DNA of 64,000 nt from Nyssa sinensis (lineage: Eukaryota; Streptophyta; Magnoliopsida; Cornales; Nyssaceae). The notes beneath the pieces are model-generated. The model did no database searches, had not been told where the DNA came from, and saw only the letters and a list, made by a program, of their open reading frames with translations. Below are positions 11,901-23,261 of this stretch, one piece after another. The stretch is from positions 9,824,062 to 9,888,061 of the forward strand of contig CM018031.1 in the NCBI GenBank assembly GCA_008638375.1, written 5' to 3'. The translations under genes were made by a program, and so were the position numbers. The number at the start of each line of letters is the position of its first letter. The first letter of the stretch is position 1.

Positions 11901-14900
11901 ATTCAGTATTCATATATAATCATCTTTATAAATTTAATATAATTAATTAAAATCACTATAAATTTAAATATATGTAATTTTGTGATTAAAACATGCATAT
12001 TCATAAACTATTAAGCGTTGGCTTGAATGATATTACCTCCACCTCCTAAAGAAGAGGTTGAAGGTTCAAGTTCCAATTGGGACATAGTGGGTGTGCTTCT
12101 TATCTATATATATAAAAAATCTTGCATATTGATATAGTTAAAAAAAAAATGCATATCGATATAATTTTTTGGGAGTTGTGAAATGAAAAAAAATTCACTC
12201 TTGGTAGCCACTTCCATGACGTTGTATGCCTACTACAACCCCTGCACCCACATCACTGAACTGGTATTGTTATGGTGATTATGACCATTATTTAAAACCT
12301 TGCTATAAACTAAGAATTTTCTATACTAATTAACATTCAACCAATTAGATGAGGAAAGGGTTTGTTTTCGTATTTTTTTTCTCTTTTTATTTATTTATAA
12401 TGGTTTTCTTATTTATGGTTTGGTGGTTAACTTGTATATATTTAAATTATTTTCACGGTTAAGCGCATTTGTATGCACATAAGTGGTGAAACATATTTAC
12501 TACACTTTTCTTACTGACAACGACATAACATTCAATACATATATAAAATCATCTTTATAAATTTAATGAAGTTCATTAAAATCACCAAAAACCCAAATAT
12601 AAGGAATTCTAAAGAAATACATATCGCCATATCGGTATAATTTTAGGGAGTTAGCTTGGCTGGTTTTAGGACTAAGAAACCTCAATTTTTTCATCCCGAC
12701 TTCTTCATGTCCTCCACAGTCGGTAAACTATTTATAGCTGGACATGCTAAATGATAATGCTTGGAAATATTTTGTATGATGGTTGAATGGTTGAATTCTA
12801 TTAATCTGTCAGTTGGACGAGCCTGCGCTTGATATCTCTTAATCTTTCATTTTGAGCAATTGCAAAAGATTAAATTCGGTACAAACTTATATGATGTGGA
12901 TACTAATGATATCATAACTATGAATTACCAAAAAATGCTAATGTCATAAAGATTTTTGTTTTGGTATGCCCTAAGAAAGCACGGACATGGATACGGATAC
13001 AACACAACATGGAGATGATATTTCTAAAAAAAAAAAAAAAAAGGTAGGACATGGATTCGTTAGGGACACGTTGAATACATAAATATTTTATATTTTTTTA
13101 TATGACCATATCATAAAAACCTAACATTATTTTAATGAAAATGGCATAAAAACACATGAACCATAAAAAACATTATTAAGATATTAAAATAACAAATCTA
13201 TTAAGTAAAAATTTAAGAAGTTCTTCATTTAATCATGTCTTATGTCCTAATGTGTTTGAAAGATGTCTAAAATTCTAGAAAAAATAAAAAATTGTTCTAT
13301 GTCCTAATGTGTTTGGAAATGTGCAAGAGTGTCGGTGCCTGACAAAGACACGTGAGTTATAATAAAGTGTTCGTGTTTCATAGGGTATACCCGTTCTTAA
13401 GAAGCTACTCCTAAGCTATCACGTTTTATAATAAGCGACAATTTACGTGATCATTCCACGTACCATAACGATCAACGTTTCAGATACCATTGGTTTAAAG
13501 AAAACACTCTTTCAATTAGATCTATTCCATTATAAACTTCCTATATCATCTGCACAACTCTACTTACCACATTTAAAATATTCAGGGTACTTAGGGATGG
13601 CAACAGGGCAGGGTGCCTCTCCCCCAATCTCGACCCCGTTTATATTTCCTACCCTCGACCCCGCTCCACCTAACCTAGAAGTTTACCCCAACCTCGACCC
13701 TGTTTACTTTCCCAACCCCGGCCCACCCCGAACCCCGAATATCAATCACAAATTCCATCTTCTTGGGAGTGCATAGGCAGTTCATAATCAGGTGAAATTA
13801 AATTTCTCACAGTACAAATGATAAAAACCAAGGTTGTTGAAATCGAGATCCTGAGTGGGATCGTTTTAGGGGTTCATAGGATTTGATCAGTAGGATTGGA
13901 TCGAGTTGAGGATGGTAAGATCCTACAAAACTCTTTAAAAAATGGTTAATTATATATGTAAAAAGTAAATGAGTTGTTAAAAATCAATAGTAAATAAGTC
14001 TAAAATAAATAAATAATGTAAAGTATTCTAACAACATATTAAAATGTATGTATTTATAAGTTTCTATTCGTAATTACTAATAAAATATAAGCTTCATAAT
14101 TTTAAAATAATAGAAATTAATATTTTAAAAAAATAAACCTAAAAAAAATCTCTAAATAACTACCTTAATGTAACAATATTTATCAAAATTTAGTGTTGAA
14201 TCATTAAATAATCATATAGTTTGTGTGATCTTTTGGTCCAATAAGGCAAACGATCGTACTTTGATTATGCTACTTGAACGATTTTCATACGATCCAGATT
14301 GATTTATCCATATTCGATTGTAGGATTGTGTGATCCTACGATCTGGATTGCGATTTTGATAACTATGATAAAAACAAATCACGTGAAATTAAATTTCTTA
14401 CAGTACTATTGATCAAAGCAGCTGAACACAATCAAGTCTTTGCCAAGAAATGGTTCAATAAATTTGGTTCTATATGAAATTCTGAATAGCACAAAAAAAA
14501 AAAAAAAAAAATTCAAAACAACTAGTTATGTGATTTGTTTCAATAAAATCAAATTGCCAGAATCCCAGAAACCAAATGGGTGATTTGTTTGGAAACATGT
14601 TCTTGCAAAAATAAAAGGCTGCTGAAAGAAAGAGAGAAGCTCAATATTTTTAAAAATATAGATGTGTATATTTATGTATATGGGTATACGTACATATATA
14701 TATATATATATACATACATACACACAGTGCATAGAGTCAACGAAGGAAAAAATTGTGAACAGCTTTGTGAACTTTATCTCAAGAATCTTCACGAGATACT
14801 CTGAGCTTCCATTGCTTTGAACCACCTGTCTCTCTCCCTGTGGATATCTCTCTCATGTGAGTTGCTTGATCGATGGCTGTGTGGTCGATGGAAAGCTAGG

Positions 14901-17900
14901 GCTCATGGGTCAGTGGTCGCAGCTATATTGCGAAGGGTAGCAGCGTGATTCTTTGAGGATTGGGAAGCTGACTTCTAAAACCTAATATGTCTATATATAT
15001 ATATATATATGCTACTCTTCTAATTACAATAATTATAAGGATAAAAGTGTAATTTATAGATTTAATCAGGGCGGGGTGACCCCGACCCCGACCCCGACCC
15101 GAACGGGTTTTTCATGCATTTCCCCGACCCCACCTCATTTATTATCACCCTCGAATCCCGTCCATTAGGGGGCGGGGCTTTTTGCCATCCGTAAGGGTAC
15201 TATACCTATCAAAAAAAAGGGAAAAGAAAAAATATGCAGTGAACTATGTTCCCGCTCACGTTCCCTTTTTGCATACCATAATTCATGCTCCTTTTACATT
15301 GCCACTTATTAATGCTGTTGTTTTGCATTGTATGGTGTGAATCTACTTTTAATTTACTAAGTAACACATCGGGTTTAAGTGACTCCATTTATATTATCCA
15401 TTTAATGAGTTGTGTTCGGGCTTCTCATTGATTTGTCTATACTCAATTTTTGTTTCTATGTTATTTTGATTTTCCTGTTATGTAAACCTTTGCATTTGGA
15501 CTTGGATAATCAGAGAAATGGCCAAAGTGTCATCTTCTCTCTCTCTGTGGGGAAATTCTTATGTTTTTTTGTATCACTGGCTGTCTTGCAGGCACAACTG
15601 GGATTGTGGATTACACAAACTATGATGACATGAAATATGCAGTGAGCGCTTTTTGTTTTCTGTTTTTGTTTTCCTACACTTGCTGAAGTGGATGACTTAT
15701 GTATTTTTTGAGTTGTTCCTATCATTTTGAAGCACCAATCATCTATTGAAATGTGTAATTAGGATTTCATTTTCCTGTCCTCAGATCAGGAAACTTGATG
15801 ACTCTGAGTTTCGGAATGCTTTTTCTCGGGCAATAGTTCGCGTATGATTTCAACTTGTTATTTTGACATATTAATATTAATCCATATAATGTTATAATAA
15901 TACTGTTATATGTTATATATGTACTCTATCTACGTTAGGTGAAAGAATATGATTCAAGGCGGAGTCGTAGTCTTTCCAGGAGCCGGAGTCGTAGTCGTTC
16001 CTACTCAAGAGGTAGGAGCTATAGTCGCAGTCGCAGTCGTGGTCGAAGCTATAGTCGGAGCAAGAGCAAGAGGTTGGTTCAAGTGATATGAGAATATTTA
16101 TTTTGGCACGTGTTTTGGGTGGTTCTGAATTGGTAATTTTGTGTTGCTTCTTGCAGCAAGTCTCCAAAAGCCAAATCTTCTCGTCGTTCTCCTGCTAGAT
16201 CTCGTTCGAGATCTGCTTCTTCTCATTCTCGATCTGGATCAAGGCCGCGTTCTTTGTCAAGGTATACATTATGTTCTTTATTGTTCGTTGTTTCATCTGA
16301 ATGCTTTTGAGATCTTTATGTTGATTAAGGGTTTCTTTTTCTTTTGTTAGAGGGAGAGGCATGAACTACTATCGTTTTCTTTTGCATATTGCTTGCTACT
16401 TCAATTAGTTTTCAGTCCTCTCTGTCTTATGGAAACGGAATATATTAAAATTTGTTTTGCATATTGTTTGAATGTGGGCCCACGTTCGGAAAATTCATAT
16501 TTCTAAAACAAAAAGATTTAAGGGAAGAAAACGTAGAGTCATTACTAGCAATGATAATAAAAATTGCAAATGTTGAATTTATATTGATCATATATGTACT
16601 GTGGAAATTTTGGTTCAAATTCTATGTAACAACAAATGTACTTGTATTATCTTAAATTATTTTATTCATACTGTTAAAGAATTCATTCCCCAGGGCTGTT
16701 TCTTTTCCAAATGGCCATTTCCCCCCGTTTCTATAGTGATCTGCAATGGTGTGCATATTTTGTTACTAAAAAGTATTGGAAAAGCAGGTCTGCAAAGTGC
16801 CGAGTTCAATTTTTTTATTTATGATTTACTGGTCCTTTGACTGTAATTGTTGCATATTGCATTGTGCAGTGCTGTTATGTTATGTTACAATTTTCTCCCT
16901 TCTTCCTACAATATGTTACATTTACTGGTAATGTTTACTTGGTGCATTCAGCTCATGTGAATTTCTATCTTTTTAATCTCAATTTTTTTTTCCATATATT
17001 GTATCAGTTGTTCCCATTATAAAAAAGCGCATGATAAATCAATTTTTAACCCGTACTTTGTAAGTTATTCCTGTTAGCCAGCCACATCTCCAGAGTAGAT
17101 GCTGTCAGATGTATATGAATGGTGATAGGGTCCTTATTTGCCTTCGTCATTCAACATGCTTTATGGCTTGTAGCCATATTCAAGCCCCTTATGTGCATTC
17201 ATCTTTTTTGTACAAGCAGATTCAGTATCTGACAGCCTAGTTGATTAGATCTCATCTGGCAGAATTTGGTGTCAAACATTATATGACTTTGATCATATAT
17301 TATAGCAGTTAGCTTAAGTTGGCAAACTTCTGTAGTCTACTCTCTTTTGACTCCATAAGGTCGGTCATCTGTCACTCTCTAATAATTTGGTCTCTTGTCA
17401 AACTCAGGTGATTTGGATAGAAGATTCCACAGATTTTATTTTATTTTTCCTGCCTTTTTGGGTTACACTTTTGTGCATTCTTTAAATTTCGTTGTGGCAT
17501 TGGCCTCGGCTAACCATGCCTCTTTCTGGCCACCTTTTAATTTTTAAATCCCTGCCTTTTGAGCTTACAAACAAATTTTTTTTTTGGTTGAGCACGTCTA
17601 TGGCAAGTCTCTTGTGGTGATTGTTTGGAGGAATCTGCATGCTGTAGCCTTGAGTAATGTTAATTAATTCTAATAATTTTAAACTCTAGGTTATTAGCGC
17701 AAGCTCTGTTTTGGGTTCAGTTAGGTGGTGAAAGCATTCCCCTGCAGTCTTCCTCCTTACAAGGGAATTGGGTTGAGCGAACGTAAAATTAGAAATAATA
17801 AAAAGGGTCTGTATATAGGACTTCTTGTTCCTGTTTTGTCCTAATTTTCTATCCCTCGATACACTTTATGATTTTTCTGTTGAGCAGATGTGGTTTTGAG

Positions 17901-19162
17901 AAAACGTACTGGTTTGTCAAGCTATATCATAATTTCTATTTTTTCCCTTTTTATATATGAAATTACTTTCTTTGTTTTTTAGATGTGGATATATGCAGCG
18001 ATCTGGGGATTGCATATTAGGATCTTGATGAGATAAGGTTCAAATGCCTGCAACTCTTTTGGTTGTGGAGGTATGATGTTTTGTAGATGGGCAGCTTTGG
18101 AAACCAATGTGGTGTCTTTGTTCTAATCCATTAAGCATCGCAAATGTCCATGGGTGCTAGATTGGGACAAAGAAGATCATGGATTGCAATGGTAAAGCTG
18201 GACTGTGAACTAAGTGCTATTGGGAATTTGGGATCACCATCAATTTGCGGTAGAAACAGTTTTAACTATTATTGCTTTTCTAACATTGCTAAGCTACTAG
18301 GACATGCTTTCTGGATTCTCTGTTGATTTTTGTTGGTATCTTGTACACTGGCTTTGTAAAAGGCAATGCAATGCTTTTTGTAAAGGCTTTCATCTCAACT
18401 ATTAGGTCATATATTCATGGTGGATTATATTGGTCCTTACATCTGTCTCTGTTGGGCTGCTAAATATTTTTGGGTTTTTCTTTATCCATTTTGATTGTGG
18501 TAACTCTGAAGTGGAAGAGGCATCACGGCTCTTGGATCAAAGTTGTTAAAAGGAACAAGTGGATATTAAATTGGGTTGTTTCTGGAACTTTTGCAGATCT
18601 CCATCAAGATCCAGATCTCCAGTACCATCTGTAAGTTGATTCTCACTTTGGTTTATGCAATGTATTGAAACCTGGATTGGACAGTTGGCAAACTGGTTCT
18701 CCAGTGACTGTTTCTATTCTTGTTCTGTGAACATGAAGGATTGGGGCAGTTGAACTCGGTTTAATATTCAATTTTCTCAGCTAATAAGATTGATTGTTTT
18801 AAATAGAGTTGGCCTGTCAAATAGGTTTGTCTTCCTTTGACCGGATCCATGGACTATGTAGAATTTCAAAGTTTGATTTACATAAACTGTCATTATGTGC
18901 ATTGTATTGCTTTTTATTTTGAATTTGGTGTCATCAGCGGCAGAAACGTGTGAGTACAAGTCCGAAAAAGCGCAGTTCTAGCAGGAGCAGGAGCAAGAGC
19001 AAGAGTGTATCCCGGTCCTTTTCTATGCAGCCTTGTTTCCATTCTTTCCTTTTGGGCATTATATTCCTTACTTTTTGTTGGTCAACGTGTTATCATGCTT
19101 CTTTCTGCTTTGTTATTTGCAAATTTATCCAGATTCTGATTGGGAATGTGCTCAACAGGTGA
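8955..19162 (+). CDS. SR34: SR34/SR1-type serine/arginine-rich splicing factor (SRSF1 class)
   Basis: Coding exons: 8955-9038, 9302-9367, 9439-9513, 9596-9707, 9795-9841, 9975-10035, 15592-15641, 15785-15841, 15939-16072, 16157-16261, 18597-18630 and 18938 onward; all phases agree. The protein binds exonic enhancers and recruits spliceosome components in the nucleus. RRM1 (about 7-80) shows RNP2 LYVGNL and RNP1 GYAFVEF. A Gly-rich linker leads to a pseudo-RRM with the SRSF1-family SWQDLKD heptapeptide (123-129). An RS domain starts near 190. If an intron at 19015-19158 is removed, the protein ends after about 301 residues at the TGA ending at 19162, close to the roughly 300 expected. If retained, the same stop is reached with 48 extra, largely hydrophobic residues. 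A second donor (19007) would stop at 19179. One intron is GC-AG and one is 5.6 kb. Confidence 0.92.
9368..9438 (+). other. GC-AG intron in SR34
   Basis: The exon ends GTTGAG and the intron begins GCGAGT; it ends TTACAG before TTTGAAGAG. Only this junction continues the conserved RNP1 (AFVEFEEA) without loss or gain. GC-AG introns are a known minor class spliced by the major spliceosome. The rest of the donor (GAG|GCGAGT) is a strong U1 match, as usual for this class. Confidence 0.85.
11205..11290 (+). mobile_element. SINE-like sequence (tRNA-type internal promoter boxes)
   Basis: The phrase gggattagttcagctggtaag resembles a pol III A box, followed about 40 nt later by a B-box-like tcctagtttgaaat. 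This is the layout of tRNA-derived plant SINE heads. The tail and target duplication were not resolved. Confidence 0.4.
12015..12112 (+). mobile_element. SINE-like sequence
   Basis: An A-box-like gcgttggcttgaatgat is followed by a B-box-like gaggttgaaggttcaagttcc about 40 nt downstream. It ends near a short AT microsatellite (tatctatatatataaaa). It lies in the large SR34 intron. The assignment rests on box spacing only. Confidence 0.4.
13592..15193. mobile_element. Non-autonomous hAT element with 8-bp target duplication
   Basis: The left end reads TAGGGATGGCAA and the right end, reverse-complemented, reads TACGGATGGCAA. Both ends are flanked by the direct 8-bp repeat AGGGTACT (13584-13591 and 15194-15201), the size expected for hAT transposition. 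Subterminal regions are rich in (A/C)CCCCGACCC-type motifs typical of plant G/C-rich hAT MITEs. No transposase ORF is present. A second element interrupts it (13829-14366), and an (AT)n/(CATA)n microsatellite lies near 14693-14725. Confidence 0.85.
13829..14366. mobile_element. Mutator-like MITE nested in the hAT element
   Basis: Imperfect inverted ends (left near 13830 AGGTTGTTGAAATCG, right reverse complement AGTTATCAAAATCG) are flanked by the direct repeat GATAAAAAC at 13820-13828 and 14367-14375. A 9-bp (up to 11-bp) duplication is the Mutator hallmark. The element is AT-rich with repeated gatcctac/ggatcg motifs and no ORF. A further direct repeat, gtgaaattaaatttct, lies outside both copies (13792 and 14383), so the exact insertion history is more complex. 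Confidence 0.6.
17983..18070 (+). other. Candidate cassette (poison) exon of SR34
   Basis: Within the 2.3-kb intron 16262-18596, a pyrimidine-rich acceptor ttgttttttag precedes 17983 and a donor GTGGAG|GTATGA follows 18070. The 88-nt exon is not a multiple of three. Joined to the upstream exon (phase 2), it reaches an in-frame TGA after about 16 codons, inside the RS-domain coding region. Alternative splicing in the 3' region is documented for Arabidopsis SR1/SR34. This particular exon is my prediction. Confidence 0.4.
19015..19158 (+). other. Exitron-like optional last intron of SR34
   Basis: The donor is CCCG|GTCCTT (weak) and the acceptor CTCAACAG|G. The intron is 144 nt, divisible by three and free of in-frame stops, and the spliced and retained forms use the same TGA. 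The retained form adds residues such as [11 protein letters not shown], unlike any SR protein tail. Splicing is therefore more likely to give the main product. Confidence 0.45.
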
Positions 19163-19933
19163 GATTGGATCATGTATGATTTATCAGACTCCAGATGCTG
19201 TGAATGTGGGTGAGGTTACTTGGCCTGATAAGTTACTTCTGTGGGTCAGTAGCGGAACACCTATTGCCAAATTAGATCAACTAGATTGGAGATTGGCAGT
19301 CAATGTGTTATCTTTTGAACTGTTGAAATAGAACCTATTGTCTACCGGATCTACTACATATAGTAACTCTGTGAGATTTGCAAGAGGCTTAGACATCTTG
19401 GGTTATTGTTGTTGATTGTTCATCGAATTGTTGCTCTATTCTCAAATATTTTTCTTGGATGAGATCTATATGTCATTGGAGTCTTGTGTACCAGTTTAAT
19501 GTGCATATTTAGGTTTGGGTGCATGAACCTTGGAGCATGTCCAGCTTTCTCTGGGCTCAATTAAAATATTTATTACAGATTTTGTTTTATTATTACGAGA
19601 GATATCAAATTAGAATTATTTGAATCCCAGCGTATCCATTCGGGAATGAAAATCATCTCTGGGTTGTTTGATGGGCTTGTATCAGTAGGCTATTGTGCCC
19701 AAGCAAATTGATGTTAGTGTCGTGCATGAATATTTTCTATTGTTGTCTTGGTGGGTTTGCTGCCTGCATGTGCATGAATTATCTGTTATTAGTTTATATG
19801 GCATTGATGTGCGCTGTCTTCTAAGTTGATTTTGGACTCAGGATTGTGATGGAATCAATTTGAGGACAAGGAGTTTTGGAACTCATTATTTTTAAAAAGT
19901 AATTGGAAATTACTTAAAAAGCTGGGCAGTCTA

Positions 19934-21132
19934 GGGTTTGTTTGGTTATAAATTCAAAAACAAATTTTCGAAAACTTGTTTGTTTAGCCATCCAAAAAAC
20001 AAAATTCAAAATTTCATTTTACATTCAACCAAAGTTCAAATTCCAAGAAATTTTAATCCAAACAATGGTTCAAATTTAAGGAAATTAATTATCAAATAAT
20101 TTATTTGATTTGACAATGCTATTAATATATTATTATATTTAATAAAATATTATATTATAATTTATGTTATACATATAAAATATTATTTTATAATATGCCC
20201 AAACTTATGAAGTACTATATTAACATACTTTTAAACAATATTATCTAATTTTAATAATTAATAATGTTATATTAATTAATCAAATTTGTTAAATCTTGTT
20301 ATTTTTATTAAATTTGAATAAAATTAAATTTTTTATATCATATTTCATTAAATGTATTAAATTCCGATCACATTTTTTAAGAATATTAAAAATTGTGAAA
20401 ATACAGTAAAAACGTAACCAAACACATTTTTTAAGAATATTAAAAATTGTGAAAATGTAATTTAGATATAATTTGTTTCAAAATATTGAATTTTTAAAAA
20501 TTGTGAAAATGTATTTGAATATGATAATTTAAATTATAAAATAGTAAAAAAATTTAAGATTAATAGTTTGTCAATAACGTATCCCACGTTTTAAAATTAA
20601 AAATTTATTTTTTAAAATCTAAACAAATAAAGGGGGGCAGTTTTTTTTTTTAAAAAATATTATAATAAAATAGTAAAAAATATAAATTTCATATATTTAA
20701 AAAATAAATACTCACCCCAAGCGAATAGGACATTGATCTTAAATCCGTCAACGGTCTTATTCATTGAGAAATCAGTTGATCTTCCTAAATAAAGATCATG
20801 TAAATTATAAAAATGTATTTCGATATCATAATCTAAATTTTTTTTTTTTAAAAAAAAAATTAATTTCAAACACATATCTTGTAATTTGAAATTAAAAATC
20901 TTATTTTAAAAACATAACCAAACATTTTTTATCTTTTTTCAAATTAATCAATCCAAACAATTTCAAATCCCAAGAAATTACTTAAAAACACTTCTCAAAA
21001 TATTTCTTAAAACTCAAACTCTCAAAACCTATCCAAACAATGGTTCAAATTCTAAGAAATTACTTAAAAACACTTCTCAAAAAAATTTCTTAAAACTCTA
21101 ACTCTCAAAACCTATCCAAACATAACCTAATA
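19934..21132. repeat. AT-rich MITE-like block with internal tandem duplication
   Basis: The left end gtttgtttggttataa pairs loosely with the right end atccaaacataacctaa in inverted orientation. Two tandem copies of about 83 bp (20955-21037 and 21038-21120) sit at the right end. A direct repeat containing ttttttaagaatattaaaaa occurs near 20375 and 20432. No transposase is visible and no target duplication was established. Confidence 0.45.
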
Positions 21133-22637
21133 TTTGGAGAAATTATGATATTGAAATGTTGTAACTTCATAATATGGTTAATTGTGATTTTGTTGTATGA
21201 TTGATATTTTGGTTCTATTTTCAAATTGTAGAGGGATAGCTTATAATTTTGTGAACTTGGAAAAGTTGTTTACCCGTCTTGATTTGAATTGCTTATGTGC
21301 TTGTTGAAGGCTTCGTTTGTTAAAATTGGTATATGTAACAAAGTATATACACGCGTGTATATATGTATGTGTGTATCTTCTTTATTTGATACTCTAGGAA
21401 TAGTTCCAAGAGACAATCCTCTTAGTAGATCAGCAAATGGAAATATATAAATGGCTTGCTTTGAAATGAAACTTGCTGGCTGCAACTTCAAGTCAGCAGG
21501 TCTAATGGTTGGTGCTAGTAGTTCCAAGGTGGTTGACTGAGGAAACATTTCTCTTCGTCATTGATGACGCATTAAAGCAAATTAGGTTTTTTTTTTTTTT
21601 TCAATCTTATCAGGGCTTAGATTTCAAAAATATCTCACACTAAGTTTCAATGTCACCAATTGAGTGTCTGTTTTCTTATTTTTATTTTGTTAGACCGAAC
21701 AAATTATAGAGGTCATTGTAATTGGGCTTACGAAGTTCCAAGGAATAATTGAGTACGTAGAAGGCAGTGGTTGCGGTGGCAGTGATAGTGGTGTGGTGTA
21801 GTGGTAGTCTAGTGGTCTTGATATTTATTTTATTTATTAAAAATTATTTTAATAGGTATGTTTAAAAAATCAATATTTAGTTAAAAATTATCTTGAAAAG
21901 TAGTTATCAAACATGATTTTATTTTTTTTAAGCAAAAGAATTTATAAAAGCTATTTTTTTATTTATTAAAAAGTACTTAAAAAATATTACCAAATATGTT
22001 TACACATTATGAATTTATTTGAGAAAGTTTAGAAAAGGGTTAGTACAAGTGAATTGATTTTAAAATTTTTAACAGTTTTTTATTTATTAAAACTGGTTTT
22101 TTTATTTATTTTCAAATGTGAAGTGCATTTAAATTTTGATAAAAAAAAATAAATAAAAGGTATTGTTATGATGCCATTCAGTAAGAAGTGTGGGGTCATG
22201 TCCTTATCTAAAATCTTAAGGGGGACAAGAAGATAAGAGGCACACGAAATGACAACGTACATTGTACAAGACATAAAGTAGAACTGATGGTCCTCAAGAC
22301 TTGTCTCATTTCCTAATTTTGTGGCCAGTATTGTTTCATTTTAAGCATCACCATAGCCGATGACATTATTTTTATCAGGAAATATTATAGAAAGGTCACA
22401 TCCTCATCTCACTCAACGGCCCAAATTTGGATATGAAGTCGGCATAGACTCCCTTTCTATTATTGGAATCAAATGAATCATCCCATTACTACCATCCAAT
22501 CAGTGAACCTTTCTTTATCTTATTTATTTATTTATAAAGTTACAAAAGAGAATTTGAATTTTTTAAATGATCTAATTTAGTTAATAAACTTCGTATTAAA
22601 AGAAAAATAACTTTAAAATTATATTTTTTTAAAGTAT

Positions 22638-22676
<39 letters not shown>

Positions 22677-22677
22677 C
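22638..22677. repeat. Compound microsatellite (AT)n(AC)n upstream of EID1
   Basis: About ten AT units pass directly into about seven AC units, roughly 590 bp before the EID1 start codon. Tracts of this kind mutate fast and are useful markers; an effect on expression is only a possibility. Confidence 0.9.
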
Positions 22678-23261
22678 AGTGTTTGTGGCTAGGCCCTAGC
22701 ATTAGGTACCGATGTTACCTCTCTCTTTAAAATACTGTAAAGCTGATCTTCTACCTCATCAAACAGAAGAACTAAAAAGGTCAGGAAAGAAGCAATAAAA
22801 TAAAACTTGACGTGTTTGTTTTTCATCCAAAAAGAAATGAAGGCATCGTCACTGAGAGACGAGAGAAGAGTTCATCTCAAGCTAGCAAACGTTTGCTTCG
22901 TACTGTAGCTTGTGATAACAGCCACACAGATTTCTCCACAACCACCAAACAGTCGGGTCTCCTAACAGCACACGACTCTCCCTCCCTACCCCACCTCTCT
23001 GTCTATTTTGGTAATGTTTGTCTCAAAGGAAAGCATGGGAAAAAAGCTTTCCATTTTTGCTGAATATAATTTCTTGGAAAACTTAACCCAAAAAAGAAAA
23101 ACATAGAAACACAAATTTCTCTCTCTTGCTCTGCCTACTTTAGGTATACCCACCTGAGAAGGGGATATCCATCTCACAAGTTCATCAGAAAATCCAGGAA
23201 CAATCAAAGATTTATATCCTCTCTCTTTTTTAAATCAATAGCCATTTCTCTGTTTTCTTAG

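Larger units (their letters stand above)
10036..15591 (+). other. 5.56-kb intron of SR34 splitting the second RRM
   Basis: The donor is GGTG|GTAAGA (10036) and the acceptor CTTGCAG (15591); the split Gly codon is restored exactly. The intron contains SINE-like units near 11205 and 12020 and a nested hAT plus Mutator-like insertion at 13592-15193. The remainder is AT-rich and I found no convincing exon in it. Confidence 0.85.
19163..22700. other. SR34 3' region and AT-rich intergenic DNA before EID1
   Basis: The SR34 3' UTR probably ends near 19560, where aattaaaatatttatt gives a plant-type polyadenylation context. From about 19934 to 21130 lies an AT-rich block that starts with gggtttgtttggttat and ends with ccaaacataaccta. 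These are inverted ends of the kind seen in plant MITEs. Inside it, an ~83-bp tandem duplication ends each time with aactctcaaaacctatccaaac (about 21020 and 21115). No gene was recognised. Confidence 0.5.

Noticed and set aside
14580..14825. ORFs rich in Tyr/Ile/Val on both strands
   Set aside because: They are translations of the TATA/CATA microsatellite inside the hAT element.
22812..23063. An 83-codon frame as an independent gene upstream of EID1
   Set aside because: No domain, no conserved features, and position suggests leader sequence; kept only as a possible uORF.
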